Positions 1-6,144 of a DNA stretch of 6,245 nucleotides are shown one piece after another. Under the pieces are notes generated by a model. It worked only from the letters and a program-made list of their open reading frames with translations. It did no database searches and had not been told where the DNA came from. The stretch comes from Bacteroidota bacterium (GTDB lineage: Bacteria > Bacteroidota > Bacteroidia > Chitinophagales > Chitinophagaceae). The stretch is taken from contig CANGMV010000072.1 of assembly GCA_947454745.1 (NCBI GenBank), positions 1 through 6,245 of the forward strand. Reading direction: 5' to 3'. Within the stretch, counting starts at the first letter, position 1, and the number at the start of each line of letters is the position of its first letter. A program made the translations under genes and the position numbers.

Positions 1-881
1 ATACCAGTTCGCTCATTGGTACTATAACCTGTTTCGCCCCACACTTCTTTAATGCCTAAATCCTCGGACCACTCTTTTAAATCAAATGGCGCTTCGGCCA
101 TTTTAGTTCTTTCGGCATCGGTAGATTCTACCACATCGTCATAAAAACCTGGTATAGTAATGTGGTTGTTTTCGTCATGACAAGAAGCAATCATTTTAGA
201 TAAGATCGTAATAGGATTGGCAACTGCTCCGCCGTATACACCGCTATGTAAATCACGGTTTGGACCTGTAACCTCTACTTCAATATAGCTTAATCCACGC
301 ACGCCAATATCAATAGAAGGCGTGTCCATACTAATCATAGCAGTATCACTAATTAATATCACATCGGCTTTTAATAAATCATGATGTGCTTTTACAAAGG
401 TTGCCAAATTCGGACTTCCGATTTCTTCTTCCCCCTCTATAATAAATTTAATATTCGTGCACATCGTATTGGTCTTGGTCATAATTTCCAATGCCTTTAC
501 GTGCATATAAAATTGTCCTTTGTCGTCACAAGACCCGCGCGCAAAAATTTTGCCATCAATAATGGTCGGATCGAATGGACCACTTTTCCAAAGCTCTAAT
601 GGCTCAGCAGGTTGTACATCATAGTGTCCATAAACTAATACGGTTGGAAAACTTGGGTCTACTATAATTTCACCATATACAATTGGATGGCCCTCTGTTT
701 CATAAATTTTAGTAGTCGTAGCCCCTGCATCTTGTAAAGATTTTTCTACTGCTTTTGCACAGGTTAACATGTCATCCTTGTTTTCACTTTTTGCACTCAC
801 ACTTGGGATGCGCAATAAATCCAATAGTTCGTTTAAAAAACGATCCTTGTTTTCGTCTTGAAATTTTTTCCAGCTATTCAT
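1..881 (-). CDS. M20-family metallodipeptidase, partial (C-terminus beyond the left edge)
   Basis: The frame is open from an ATG at 881 to the window edge: 293 codons of a family usually near 450 residues. It is a di-zinc aminoacyl-peptide hydrolase resembling the carnosinase/CNDP2 group, expected in the cytoplasm because no signal peptide is visible. Visible motifs are YGHYDVQP (metal ligand His86, Asp88), ARGSCDDKG (bridging Asp119), EGEEEIGS (probable base Glu152 and ligand Glu153), SDT (ligand Asp179) and DLHSG (His212, in the dimerisation domain). The spacing from Asp179 to His212 is 33 residues, the same as between the corresponding CNDP2 residues as I recall them. The last visible residues, GYSTNERTG, are typical of the return to the catalytic domain; the final His ligand lies outside the window. 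It starts 21 bases after the CDF gene and is probably the fifth gene of the operon. Peptide specificity cannot be read from the sequence; a role in degrading small peptides is inferred. Confidence 0.93.
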   Translation of the reverse strand, partial: MNSWKKFQDENKDRFLNELLDLLRIPSVSAKSENKDDMLTCAKAVEKSLQDAGATTTKIYETEGHPIVYGEIIVDPSFPTVLVYGHYDVQPAEPLELWKSGPFDPTIIDGKIFARGSCDDKGQFYMHVKALEIMTKTNTMCTNIKFIIEGEEEIGSPNLATFVKAHHDLLKADVILISDTAMISMDTPSIDIGVRGLSYIEVEVTGPNRDLHSGVYGGAVANPITILSKMIASCHDENNHITIPGFYDDVVESTDAERTKMAEAPFDLKEWSEDLGIKEVWGETGYSTNERTG

Positions 882-902
882 GTCTATTTATTTAATCTGA
901 AA

Positions 903-1889
903 TTAGTTAAGTTGATGTTTGTGATTGGACAATACATTTTCCATAGTCCAATCTAATTTTTTCTTAAAACTGTGTTGTCTTTTTTCACAATCTTGAATAC
1001 TGCAAATTGCACAGCTAAAATGCATGCACCCGTCTATATGAATAAAAAATTCAACACTGTCCCCAAATTTACTTTTAATCAAATCGGTAAATTGATCCAT
1101 AATAGTGTGCGCTTCATGCACATTTAAATACCAAGGCATGGTTAAGTGACAATCTATATGTAATAATGGCCCGTATTTAATTACTCTTAAGTTATGTAAG
1201 TCAATCCAGCTGTCATTGCGGTTGCTATTAATTTCTTCAATTACATTTTCGAGCAAAGCCATATCGGCTTCGTCCATAATACCTGCCAAAGAAGCGCGTA
1301 AAATTTTATACCCATCATATACTACCCAGCCGCCCAGTAAAATGGCAATGATAGCATCTACTTTTTGAATATTTGTAATAATTAGAATTAGTATTCCAAT
1401 TGCTACTGAAATGGTAGTGAAAAAATCGATTAAAAATAATTTACCACTTGTTACTAATGCCATGGAATTATTTTTCTTTCCAATGCGCATTACAAATAAG
1501 GCAGTTGAAATATTAATAATCGCAATAAGTATTAACAACCAAAAGCCATTGCCTAAATTATGCAAAGTGCCTGGATGAATAAAGCTATCGATGGATTCAT
1601 AAATAATTAAACACCCTACACCAATAATTAAACTTCCCTGAAATGCGGAGGAAACAAATTCAGCTTTCCCATGCCCGTATGGGTGGTCTTTGTCTTTTGG
1701 CTTAGCGGCAATAAACATGCTATAGGAACCCACAATGGTAGCAACAATATTTACTACACTCTCTAAAGTGTCCGACAAAACTGACAGAGCATGCGTCATC
1801 AAAAAAGTGGCCACTTTTAATAGGAATACAATAACAGTTAAGCCCGTTAAATAATATTGAATTTTTAAGTTTTGCTTAGAATTGTGCAC
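903..1889 (-). CDS. CDF-family cation efflux transporter with an altered TM5 metal site
   Basis: This 328-residue inner-membrane protein belongs to the cation diffusion facilitator family, normally proton-coupled exporters of Zn(II), Fe(II), Mn(II) or similar ions. About six membrane segments fall in residues 13-200. They contain the TM2 motif SDTLESVVN (Asp40, Glu43, Asn47), the loop HPYGHGK (His69, His73) and MDEAD at 205-209. A cytoplasmic domain (210-287) keeps residues matching the YiiP zinc-binding set: His248, His261, His284 and Asp286. A tail Cys cluster follows at 288, 293, 296 and 301. In TM5 the family usually has HxxxD, but here the sequence is GKLFLID, so the His position is Leu151 while Asp155 remains. 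The start is GTG at 1889: no in-frame ATG exists between the SOD stop and this codon, and the next Met, at residue 31, would remove TM1. It lies 38 bases after the SOD gene. The substrate is unknown. Confidence 0.93.
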   Translation of the reverse strand: MHNSKQNLKIQYYLTGLTVIVFLLKVATFLMTHALSVLSDTLESVVNIVATIVGSYSMFIAAKPKDKDHPYGHGKAEFVSSAFQGSLIIGVGCLIIYESIDSFIHPGTLHNLGNGFWLLILIAIINISTALFVMRIGKKNNSMALVTSGKLFLIDFFTTISVAIGILILIITNIQKVDAIIAILLGGWVVYDGYKILRASLAGIMDEADMALLENVIEEINSNRNDSWIDLHNLRVIKYGPLLHIDCHLTMPWYLNVHEAHTIMDQFTDLIKSKFGDSVEFFIHIDGCMHFSCAICSIQDCEKRQHSFKKKLDWTMENVLSNHKHQLN

Positions 1890-1927
1890 GCTCTGAATTT
1901 GAAAAATGGAGGAATGGAGACTAACTA

Positions 1928-2668
1928 TTATTTTGACTTAATAGCTATTGCGTATTTGTTTTGAACAAATTCCCAATTCACTAAATTCCACCAGTTATTG
2001 ATATAGTCAGGACGCTTGTTTTGGTATTTTAAATAATAAGCATGTTCCCAAACATCTAATCCTAATAAAGGGGTTCCTTGCACTTCGGCAATGTCCATTA
2101 AAGGATTGTCTTGATTCGGAGTTGAACTTACTGCAAGGCTGCCATCTTTTTTTACCAACAACCAAGCCCAGCCACTTCCAAATCTTGTTTTGGCAGCTTC
2201 ACTAAATGCTTTTTGGAAATCAGCAAAAGAGCCAAAAGTTTTATTGATAGCATCGGCTAATGCACCTGTTGGCGCTACCGAAGGAGCCGGTTTCATTAAT
2301 TGCCAAAATAATTCGTGGTTATAATGCCCGCCTGCGTTATTGCGCATTTTTGACGAGTATTTAGAAATAGTATTTAGCAATGACACTATGGATGTATTGG
2401 CTGTGTCAACTTTTTCAGCAACACATGCATCTGCTAAGTTTTTTGCATAAGTAGCAGCATGCTTTGTATAATGAATTTCCATTGTCAAAGCATCAATGTA
2501 AGGCTCGAGTGCATTGTATGCATAAGGCAATGGCTGTTGTTGAAAAGCCGAAGCTTCGCTTGCAATTGCAGGAGCTATTTTCGAAACCAGAGGCATTGCA
2601 GCTAGGGCAATACCAGCTTTACCAGTTTTAGTTAAAAATTGGCGTCTGTTTTGATTTGAAGTAGTCAT
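1928..2668 (-). CDS. sodA: Exported Mn-type superoxide dismutase with Tat signal peptide
   Basis: This 246-residue Fe/Mn superoxide dismutase converts superoxide to oxygen and hydrogen peroxide. The metal ligands are all present: His66 (MEIHYTKH), His118 (NHELFW), Asp205 and His209 (DVWEHAYYL). Second-shell residues His70 and Tyr74 are also kept. Gly114, four residues before His118, and Gln186 in NQDNPLM are the arrangement usual in manganese enzymes; iron enzymes usually carry the glutamine at the first position. Manganese or cambialistic use is therefore inferred. Unlike typical cytoplasmic forms of about 200 residues, it has an N-terminal extension of about 45 residues with NRRQFL (Arg8-Arg9), a hydrophobic stretch around 18-36 and Ala-rich possible cleavage sites near 37-41. 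This is a twin-arginine export signal, so the enzyme probably acts in the periplasm after folding with its metal. It starts 4 bases after the permease stop, which suggests translational coupling. Confidence 0.95.
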   Translation of the reverse strand: MTTSNQNRRQFLTKTGKAGIALAAMPLVSKIAPAIASEASAFQQQPLPYAYNALEPYIDALTMEIHYTKHAATYAKNLADACVAEKVDTANTSIVSLLNTISKYSSKMRNNAGGHYNHELFWQLMKPAPSVAPTGALADAINKTFGSFADFQKAFSEAAKTRFGSGWAWLLVKKDGSLAVSSTPNQDNPLMDIAEVQGTPLLGLDVWEHAYYLKYQNKRPDYINNWWNLVNWEFVQNKYAIAIKSK

Positions 2669-2672
2669 GGTA

Positions 2673-4100
2673 TTATTTTTTAAAGTACTTACGTAAAGTT
2701 ACTTTAATTGGCTGTAAAAGTCGGTAGTAAAATTCTTGATTAAATAACTGAGAATCGCGCATGGCTTTATAGGTTAAAAAGAACCCTACGGGGATTAGGA
2801 TTGCCGATGACAACCACATGCCCTTATAAACTGTCCATTCCCCTGATTTGGCAAATTTTTCTCCAAAATTGTTCAGTAAAAAAAAGACAACAAAAAAGAC
2901 AATTGCCAATACCATTGGAGTGCCAAGCCCTCCCTTACGAATGATGGATCCTAAAGGCGCCCCAATTAAAAACAAAACCATACAAGCAAAGGAAAGCGTG
3001 AATTTACGATGCCATTCAATCGCATGGTAGGCACTAGCCGTTTCATTTTCTTTATAGGTGTCTCTTATGGTGGCTACATTATTTAAAATTGAGGTAAATT
3101 GATACCCTACGTTTTCTACAATACTTAATCTTAGTGAATCAGGAACAATAGCATTGATATTATTAATGGAAGGCACTTTGCCTTGAGCAGTAAACAAATG
3201 CGAACTATCCTTGTAAGTGAAAAACCTTAAGTAGGGGGCCACTTCGCTACGCACTCTTTTAATATATACACTGTCCTTGTTATTTAATGAATCCATGGCA
3301 TGGCTTAATTGCCTTACACTTAACATTTTAGGGTCATAAATATTATCATTCCCCTTGTTCATCTGAAAACTCTTAAGGTCAAATACTTTTTTATATTCTT
3401 TAAAATAGAGCCTAGTAAATTCAGTGTTAGTGGTATTTTTAAGTCCTCTTTCCTGATACCTCCAGCCATTATACATAATGAACTCTAAGAATTTTTTGTC
3501 TTTGGAAACACGCATCACGCCCCATTCCGCCATGATCATATTGTCCTGCAAATTGAATTTTTTTTCAAAAATGACAATATTTCGAATCACACTATCATTG
3601 GCTTCTTTCTTTCCTAATTTAATCACGTAGCCGTCGATCTTGTCGTAAAAAACACCTTCTTTAATATCTAATGCAGGCTTGGCAACAATGATCTCGTATT
3701 TTAAACTCGTTAATTTCATTTGGGTTACTGGAATAATATTATTCGCAAACAAAAATGCAATGCCCGATAAAAACACAGTGAATAAAAACAAAGGACGCAT
3801 AAAGCGGATCAAAGGAATACCTGCTGCTTTAATGGCAATAAGTTCAAAGCTTTCTCCTAAATTCCCAAAAGTCATGATAGAGGAAAAAAGCAAAGCCAAT
3901 GGCAAAGCGGTGGTGAAGGTACTAGCCGAAACCAATCCAATTAATTCTAGAATGGTAAATAGGTCTAAACCTTTTCCAACTAAATCGTCGATGTATAGCC
4001 AAAAAAATTGCATCGTCAGCACAAATGTCGAAATAGTAAGTGCTGCCAAAAAAGGCCCAATGAAAGCCTTAAGAATTAGTATGTCTAATTTTTTGAACAA
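2673..4100 (-). CDS. LptF/LptG-family (YjgP/YjgQ) lipopolysaccharide export permease
   Basis: This 475-residue inner-membrane protein is of the YjgP/YjgQ family. In the Lpt pathway such subunits pair with the ATPase LptB to extract LPS and pass it to the periplasmic bridge. Membrane segments lie near residues 12-34, 50-78, 100-122, 367-385, 394-412 and 428-446. The GNLGESFELIAIKAAGI stretch (79-95, Glu86) matches the cytoplasmic coupling helix that contacts LptB. The C-terminal part has EWHRKF, IGAPLGSIIRKGG and NNFGEKFA, typical of Bacteroidota members. The periplasmic portion (about 123-365) is larger than in E. coli LptF/LptG, which are about 360 residues in total. The start is TTG at 4100: an in-frame stop lies just upstream, and the next Met (residue 30) would delete TM1. 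It begins 10 bases after the START-like gene. Whether it plays the LptF or LptG part is unclear, so no symbol is given. Confidence 0.9.
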   Translation of the reverse strand: MFKKLDILILKAFIGPFLAALTISTFVLTMQFFWLYIDDLVGKGLDLFTILELIGLVSASTFTTALPLALLFSSIMTFGNLGESFELIAIKAAGIPLIRFMRPLFLFTVFLSGIAFLFANNIIPVTQMKLTSLKYEIIVAKPALDIKEGVFYDKIDGYVIKLGKKEANDSVIRNIVIFEKKFNLQDNMIMAEWGVMRVSKDKKFLEFIMYNGWRYQERGLKNTTNTEFTRLYFKEYKKVFDLKSFQMNKGNDNIYDPKMLSVRQLSHAMDSLNNKDSVYIKRVRSEVAPYLRFFTYKDSSHLFTAQGKVPSINNINAIVPDSLRLSIVENVGYQFTSILNNVATIRDTYKENETASAYHAIEWHRKFTLSFACMVLFLIGAPLGSIIRKGGLGTPMVLAIVFFVVFFLLNNFGEKFAKSGEWTVYKGMWLSSAILIPVGFFLTYKAMRDSQLFNQEFYYRLLQPIKVTLRKYFKK

Positions 4101-4110
4101 GTTGTGGGTA

Positions 4111-4494
4111 CTAGCTACCTATGCGATGAAAAAGGTCTTTTATCTGATATTCCCAAAGTTGGCTTTGGTCTTTGATTTCGTTTTTCTCTGCAAAGTCTTT
4201 GATGATTAAAATGGTTTGGTTAGAAATTTCTGTTTTCTCCACTCTAAATTCAAAGTATTCATTTTTTTCTCCATGTAACCATCTAAAACGGATGAATTTA
4301 TCTTCCTCTTGGTCAACCAATTCTGCTTTATCAGGTGTGCCGCCATTCCATGAAAAACTAAACACATTCTCCCATTCGTCTACTTTATCTGCAAACCATT
4401 CTTGTAATCCAGATGCTGTGGAAAGAAATTCAAATAATATGCCTGGTGAACATCTCACTGGAAACTCTAATGTAAATAATTGTTTCTTACTCAT
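4111..4494 (-). CDS. START-like (SRPBCC-fold) domain protein
   Basis: This is a 127-residue soluble protein without signal peptide or membrane segment. Features of the Bacteroidota START-like/AHSA1-type group are an N-terminal strand (LFTLEFPV, 6-13), a helix containing LFEFLSTASGLQEWFAD (20-36), the strand FSFSWNGG (45-52), the pair FIRFRW/EYFEFRV and a C-terminal helix ending in LWEYQIKDLFHRIGS. Such folds form a hydrophobic cavity that can hold lipids or other apolar ligands; no ligand or reaction can be assigned here. The length matches the family as I recall it, so the gene looks intact. It is the first gene of the minus-strand block, 10 bases ahead of the LPS-export permease, and a link with envelope lipid handling is only inferred from that placement. 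The ATG at 4494 has an SD-like AGAGGA 11 bases upstream. Confidence 0.85.
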   Translation of the reverse strand: MSKKQLFTLEFPVRCSPGILFEFLSTASGLQEWFADKVDEWENVFSFSWNGGTPDKAELVDQEEDKFIRFRWLHGEKNEYFEFRVEKTEISNQTILIIKDFAEKNEIKDQSQLWEYQIKDLFHRIGS

Positions 4495-4505
4495 AATACG
4501 CTATA

Positions 4506-4511
4506 TCCTCT
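4506..4511 (-). promoter_or_regulatory. Possible Shine-Dalgarno site of the START-like gene
   Basis: On the minus strand this reads AGAGGA, 11 bases before the ATG at 4494. The spacing is slightly long. It stands out because the other genes in this window have no clear SD sequence, as is common in Bacteroidota. It supports the chosen start, but a six-base match in an AT-rich region could be accidental. Confidence 0.35.
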
Positions 4512-4536
4512 TAATAATTAATTAGTTCGTTAGGTG

Positions 4537-4566
4537 CAATAATAATAATTAAAGGCTAGGTTCCAA
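4537..4566 (-). promoter_or_regulatory. Candidate promoter of the minus-strand operon
   Basis: Read on the minus strand, TTG (4566-4564) is followed after 19 bases by TATTATTG (4544-4537), one mismatch from the Bacteroidota -7 consensus TAnnTTTG. The spacing suits this promoter class. Transcription would begin near 4530, giving a leader of roughly 35 bases before the START-like gene. No better match was seen in the intergenic region on this strand; the box sits partly in an AAT repeat, so chance similarity is possible. Confidence 0.35.
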
Positions 4567-4630
4567 GTTTTTTTCAATGTTTATTCGTTAACATTTAGCC
4601 AATACCTACTTAAGTAACCCTTAAAGCTAG

Positions 4631-4659
4631 TTTAACTTATTGAAAATCAATAAGTTAAA
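4631..4659. repeat. Perfect 13-bp inverted repeat with 3-base loop
   Basis: The left arm TTTAACTTATTGA (4631-4643) and right arm TCAATAAGTTAAA (4647-4659) are exact reverse complements separated by AAA. The repeat sits between the divergent START-like and ffh genes, about 40 bases upstream of the ffh -7 box. The arms are very AT-rich and neither side is followed by a run of T, and no gene ends here, so an intrinsic terminator is unlikely. A protein-binding operator, or a structured site influencing one or both divergent promoters, is the simplest reading, but no regulator is identifiable. Confidence 0.8.
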
Positions 4660-4681
4660 AACATTTCGAACATCGGAAATA

Positions 4682-4707
4682 TTTGTTCCAACCCTGCCTT
4701 ATCTTTG
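4682..4707 (+). promoter_or_regulatory. Probable ffh promoter (TAnnTTTG -7 box)
   Basis: TATCTTTG at 4700-4707 fits the Bacteroidota -7 consensus TAnnTTTG exactly. The start of transcription would lie near 4712, leaving only about a dozen leader bases before the ffh ATG at 4726. The nearest upstream TTTG (4682-4685) is just 14 bases away, shorter than the usual 17-23, so the -33 element is weak or absent. Confidence 0.6.
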
Positions 4708-4725
4708 CCTCCCTAAAGTTGAATT

Positions 4726-6057
4726 ATGTTTAATAGTCTTAGTGAGAAATTAGAATCTGCGTTTAAGCACTTAAAAGGCCAAGCGCGTATCAATGAACTG
4801 AATGTTGCCAATACCTTAAAGGATATTAGAAAGGCGCTTTTAGACGCCGACGTAAATTTTAAAATTGCTAAGGAGTTTACAGATAGTATTAAGGAAAAAG
4901 CCATCGGGGAAAAGGTAATTAATGCCATTAGCCCGGGTCAATTAATGGTTAAAATTGTGCAGGATGAATTAACTGCTTTAATGGGATCCGAAGCAACTCC
5001 CTTAAGTTTAACGAGTAATCCAACCATTATATTGGTTGCTGGTTTACAAGGAAGTGGTAAGACTACATTTTCAGGAAAATTAGCCACGTATTTAAAGGCA
5101 CAAAAAAAATCTCCTTTATTGGTTGCTGCCGATATTTATCGTCCTGCAGCAATGGATCAATTGACTGTTTTAGCAGAACAAATTGGGGTAGATATTTTTG
5201 TAGAGAGAGAAAATAAAGATGCGGTATCCATTGCACAAAATGCGATTGCCTTCGCAAAACAAAATAATAAAAATGTAATCATTATAGATACTGCGGGACG
5301 TTTAGCTGTAGATGAAGTGATGATGAATGAGGTAGCAAATATTAAATCTGCAATCAATCCTCAAGAAATTTTATTTGTTGTGGATTCCATGACAGGGCAA
5401 GATGCAGTCAATACAGCAAAGGCTTTCAATGATCGATTGGATTTTACCGGAGTGGTTTTAACTAAGTTAGACGGCGATACAAGAGGCGGTGCTGCATTAA
5501 GTATTAAGTACACTGTGAATAAGCCAATCAAGTTTATGAGCAGCGGCGAGAAGATGGATACTTTGGATGTATTTTATCCTGAACGTATGGCTCAAAGAAT
5601 TTTGGGCATGGGAGATATTACTTCTTTAGTTGAAAAAGCACAGGCGCAATATGATGAAGAAGCTGCTAAGAAATTAGAGAAAAAAATTCGCAAGAATCAA
5701 TTCGATTTTGAAGACTTTTTAACGCAGATTCAGCAGATAAAAAAGATGGGTAACTTAAAGGATTTGATGGGTATGATTCCAGGAATGGGAAAGAGTTTAA
5801 AGGATGTAGATATTAAAGATGATGCATTTAAAGGAGTGGAAGCGATTATACAATCCATGACGGTGATTGAAAGAAGAAACCCCGATATGTTAACGCCAAG
5901 TCGCAAACAAAGAATTGCCAATGGTTCTGGTAAAAATATTGGAGAGATTAATGCCTTCATAAAGCAATTTGATCAAATGAAGCAAATGATGAAAATGATG
6001 AATGGCTCAATGCCAGGGGGTGGCTTGGGGGGTAAAATGCCTGGTTTAAGAAGGTAA
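4726..6057 (+). CDS. ffh: Signal recognition particle protein Ffh (SRP54)
   Basis: This is the 443-residue GTPase of the signal recognition particle, which binds signal sequences of nascent membrane proteins with SRP RNA and docks on FtsY. The N domain (1-95) contains ALLDADVNF. The G domain carries GLQGSGKTT (P-loop, 106-114), DIYRPAA (136-142), DTAGR (188-192), TKLDGDTRGG (246-255) and SSGEKMDTLDVF. The M domain (about 325-443) has the usual opening DFEDFLTQIQQIKKMG, the RNA-binding part with ERRNP, SRKQRIANGSG and a Met-rich, Gly-rich tail ending PGLRR. All expected motifs are present and the length is normal, so the gene is intact. The ATG at 4726 gives the standard MFNSLSEKL start. It is divergent from the envelope operon and is followed by rpsP, a pairing also known in other bacteria. 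No SRP RNA gene is seen in the window. Confidence 0.98.
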   Translation: MFNSLSEKLESAFKHLKGQARINELNVANTLKDIRKALLDADVNFKIAKEFTDSIKEKAIGEKVINAISPGQLMVKIVQDELTALMGSEATPLSLTSNPTIILVAGLQGSGKTTFSGKLATYLKAQKKSPLLVAADIYRPAAMDQLTVLAEQIGVDIFVERENKDAVSIAQNAIAFAKQNNKNVIIIDTAGRLAVDEVMMNEVANIKSAINPQEILFVVDSMTGQDAVNTAKAFNDRLDFTGVVLTKLDGDTRGGAALSIKYTVNKPIKFMSSGEKMDTLDVFYPERMAQRILGMGDITSLVEKAQAQYDEEAAKKLEKKIRKNQFDFEDFLTQIQQIKKMGNLKDLMGMIPGMGKSLKDVDIKDDAFKGVEAIIQSMTVIERRNPDMLTPSRKQRIANGSGKNIGEINAFIKQFDQMKQMMKMMNGSMPGGGLGGKMPGLRR

Positions 6058-6068
6058 TTTGGACATTT

Positions 6069-6100
6069 TTGGGTGGATTCGTGGTTTTCTATTATATTTG
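6069..6100 (+). promoter_or_regulatory. Probable rpsP promoter
   Basis: TTG at 6069-6071 (within TTTTTG), a 21-base spacer and TATATTTG at 6093-6100 match the Bacteroidota TTG / TAnnTTTG promoter pattern. Transcription would begin near 6105, giving a leader of about 40 bases before rpsP. No terminator hairpin was seen between ffh and this element, so rpsP may be transcribed both from here and by read-through from ffh. Confidence 0.65.
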
Positions 6101-6144
6101 CACCCTTAACCTTATTTGTTAACGCCTATAAATTTCTATTTAAA

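Noticed and set aside
381..599. Plus-strand open frame of 72 codons inside the dipeptidase region
   Set aside because: The minus strand encodes the conserved M20 metal-ligand motifs throughout this stretch.
923..953. 8-bp inverted repeat GATTGGAC / GTCCAATC with a 15-base loop near the end of the CDF gene
   Set aside because: Perfect arms, but about one such repeat is expected by chance in a window this size; it lies in coding sequence and has no T-run, so it is not a terminator.
3679..4209. Plus-strand open frame of 176 codons across the permease and the START-like gene
   Set aside because: It lies antisense to two genes with clear family motifs, is Lys/Asn/Ser-rich with no recognisable domain, and spans their junction; it is a by-product of their codon use.
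4172..4525. Plus-strand open frame of 117 codons opposite the START-like gene
   Set aside because: It mirrors the coding frame of the START-like gene and shows no domain or start signal.
4538..4549. Short AAT repeat (four units) in the intergenic region
   Set aside because: Too short to call a microsatellite and expected in AT-rich intergenic DNA; mentioned only because it overlaps the candidate minus-strand -7 box.
4495..4725. Possible small RNA or small protein gene in the divergent intergenic region
   Set aside because: No open frame with coding character and no RNA family recognised; only the palindromes and promoter-like boxes can be supported.
4713..5960. Several short minus-strand open frames opposite ffh
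   Set aside because: They overlap an intact, fully conserved ffh gene and have no recognisable features of their own.
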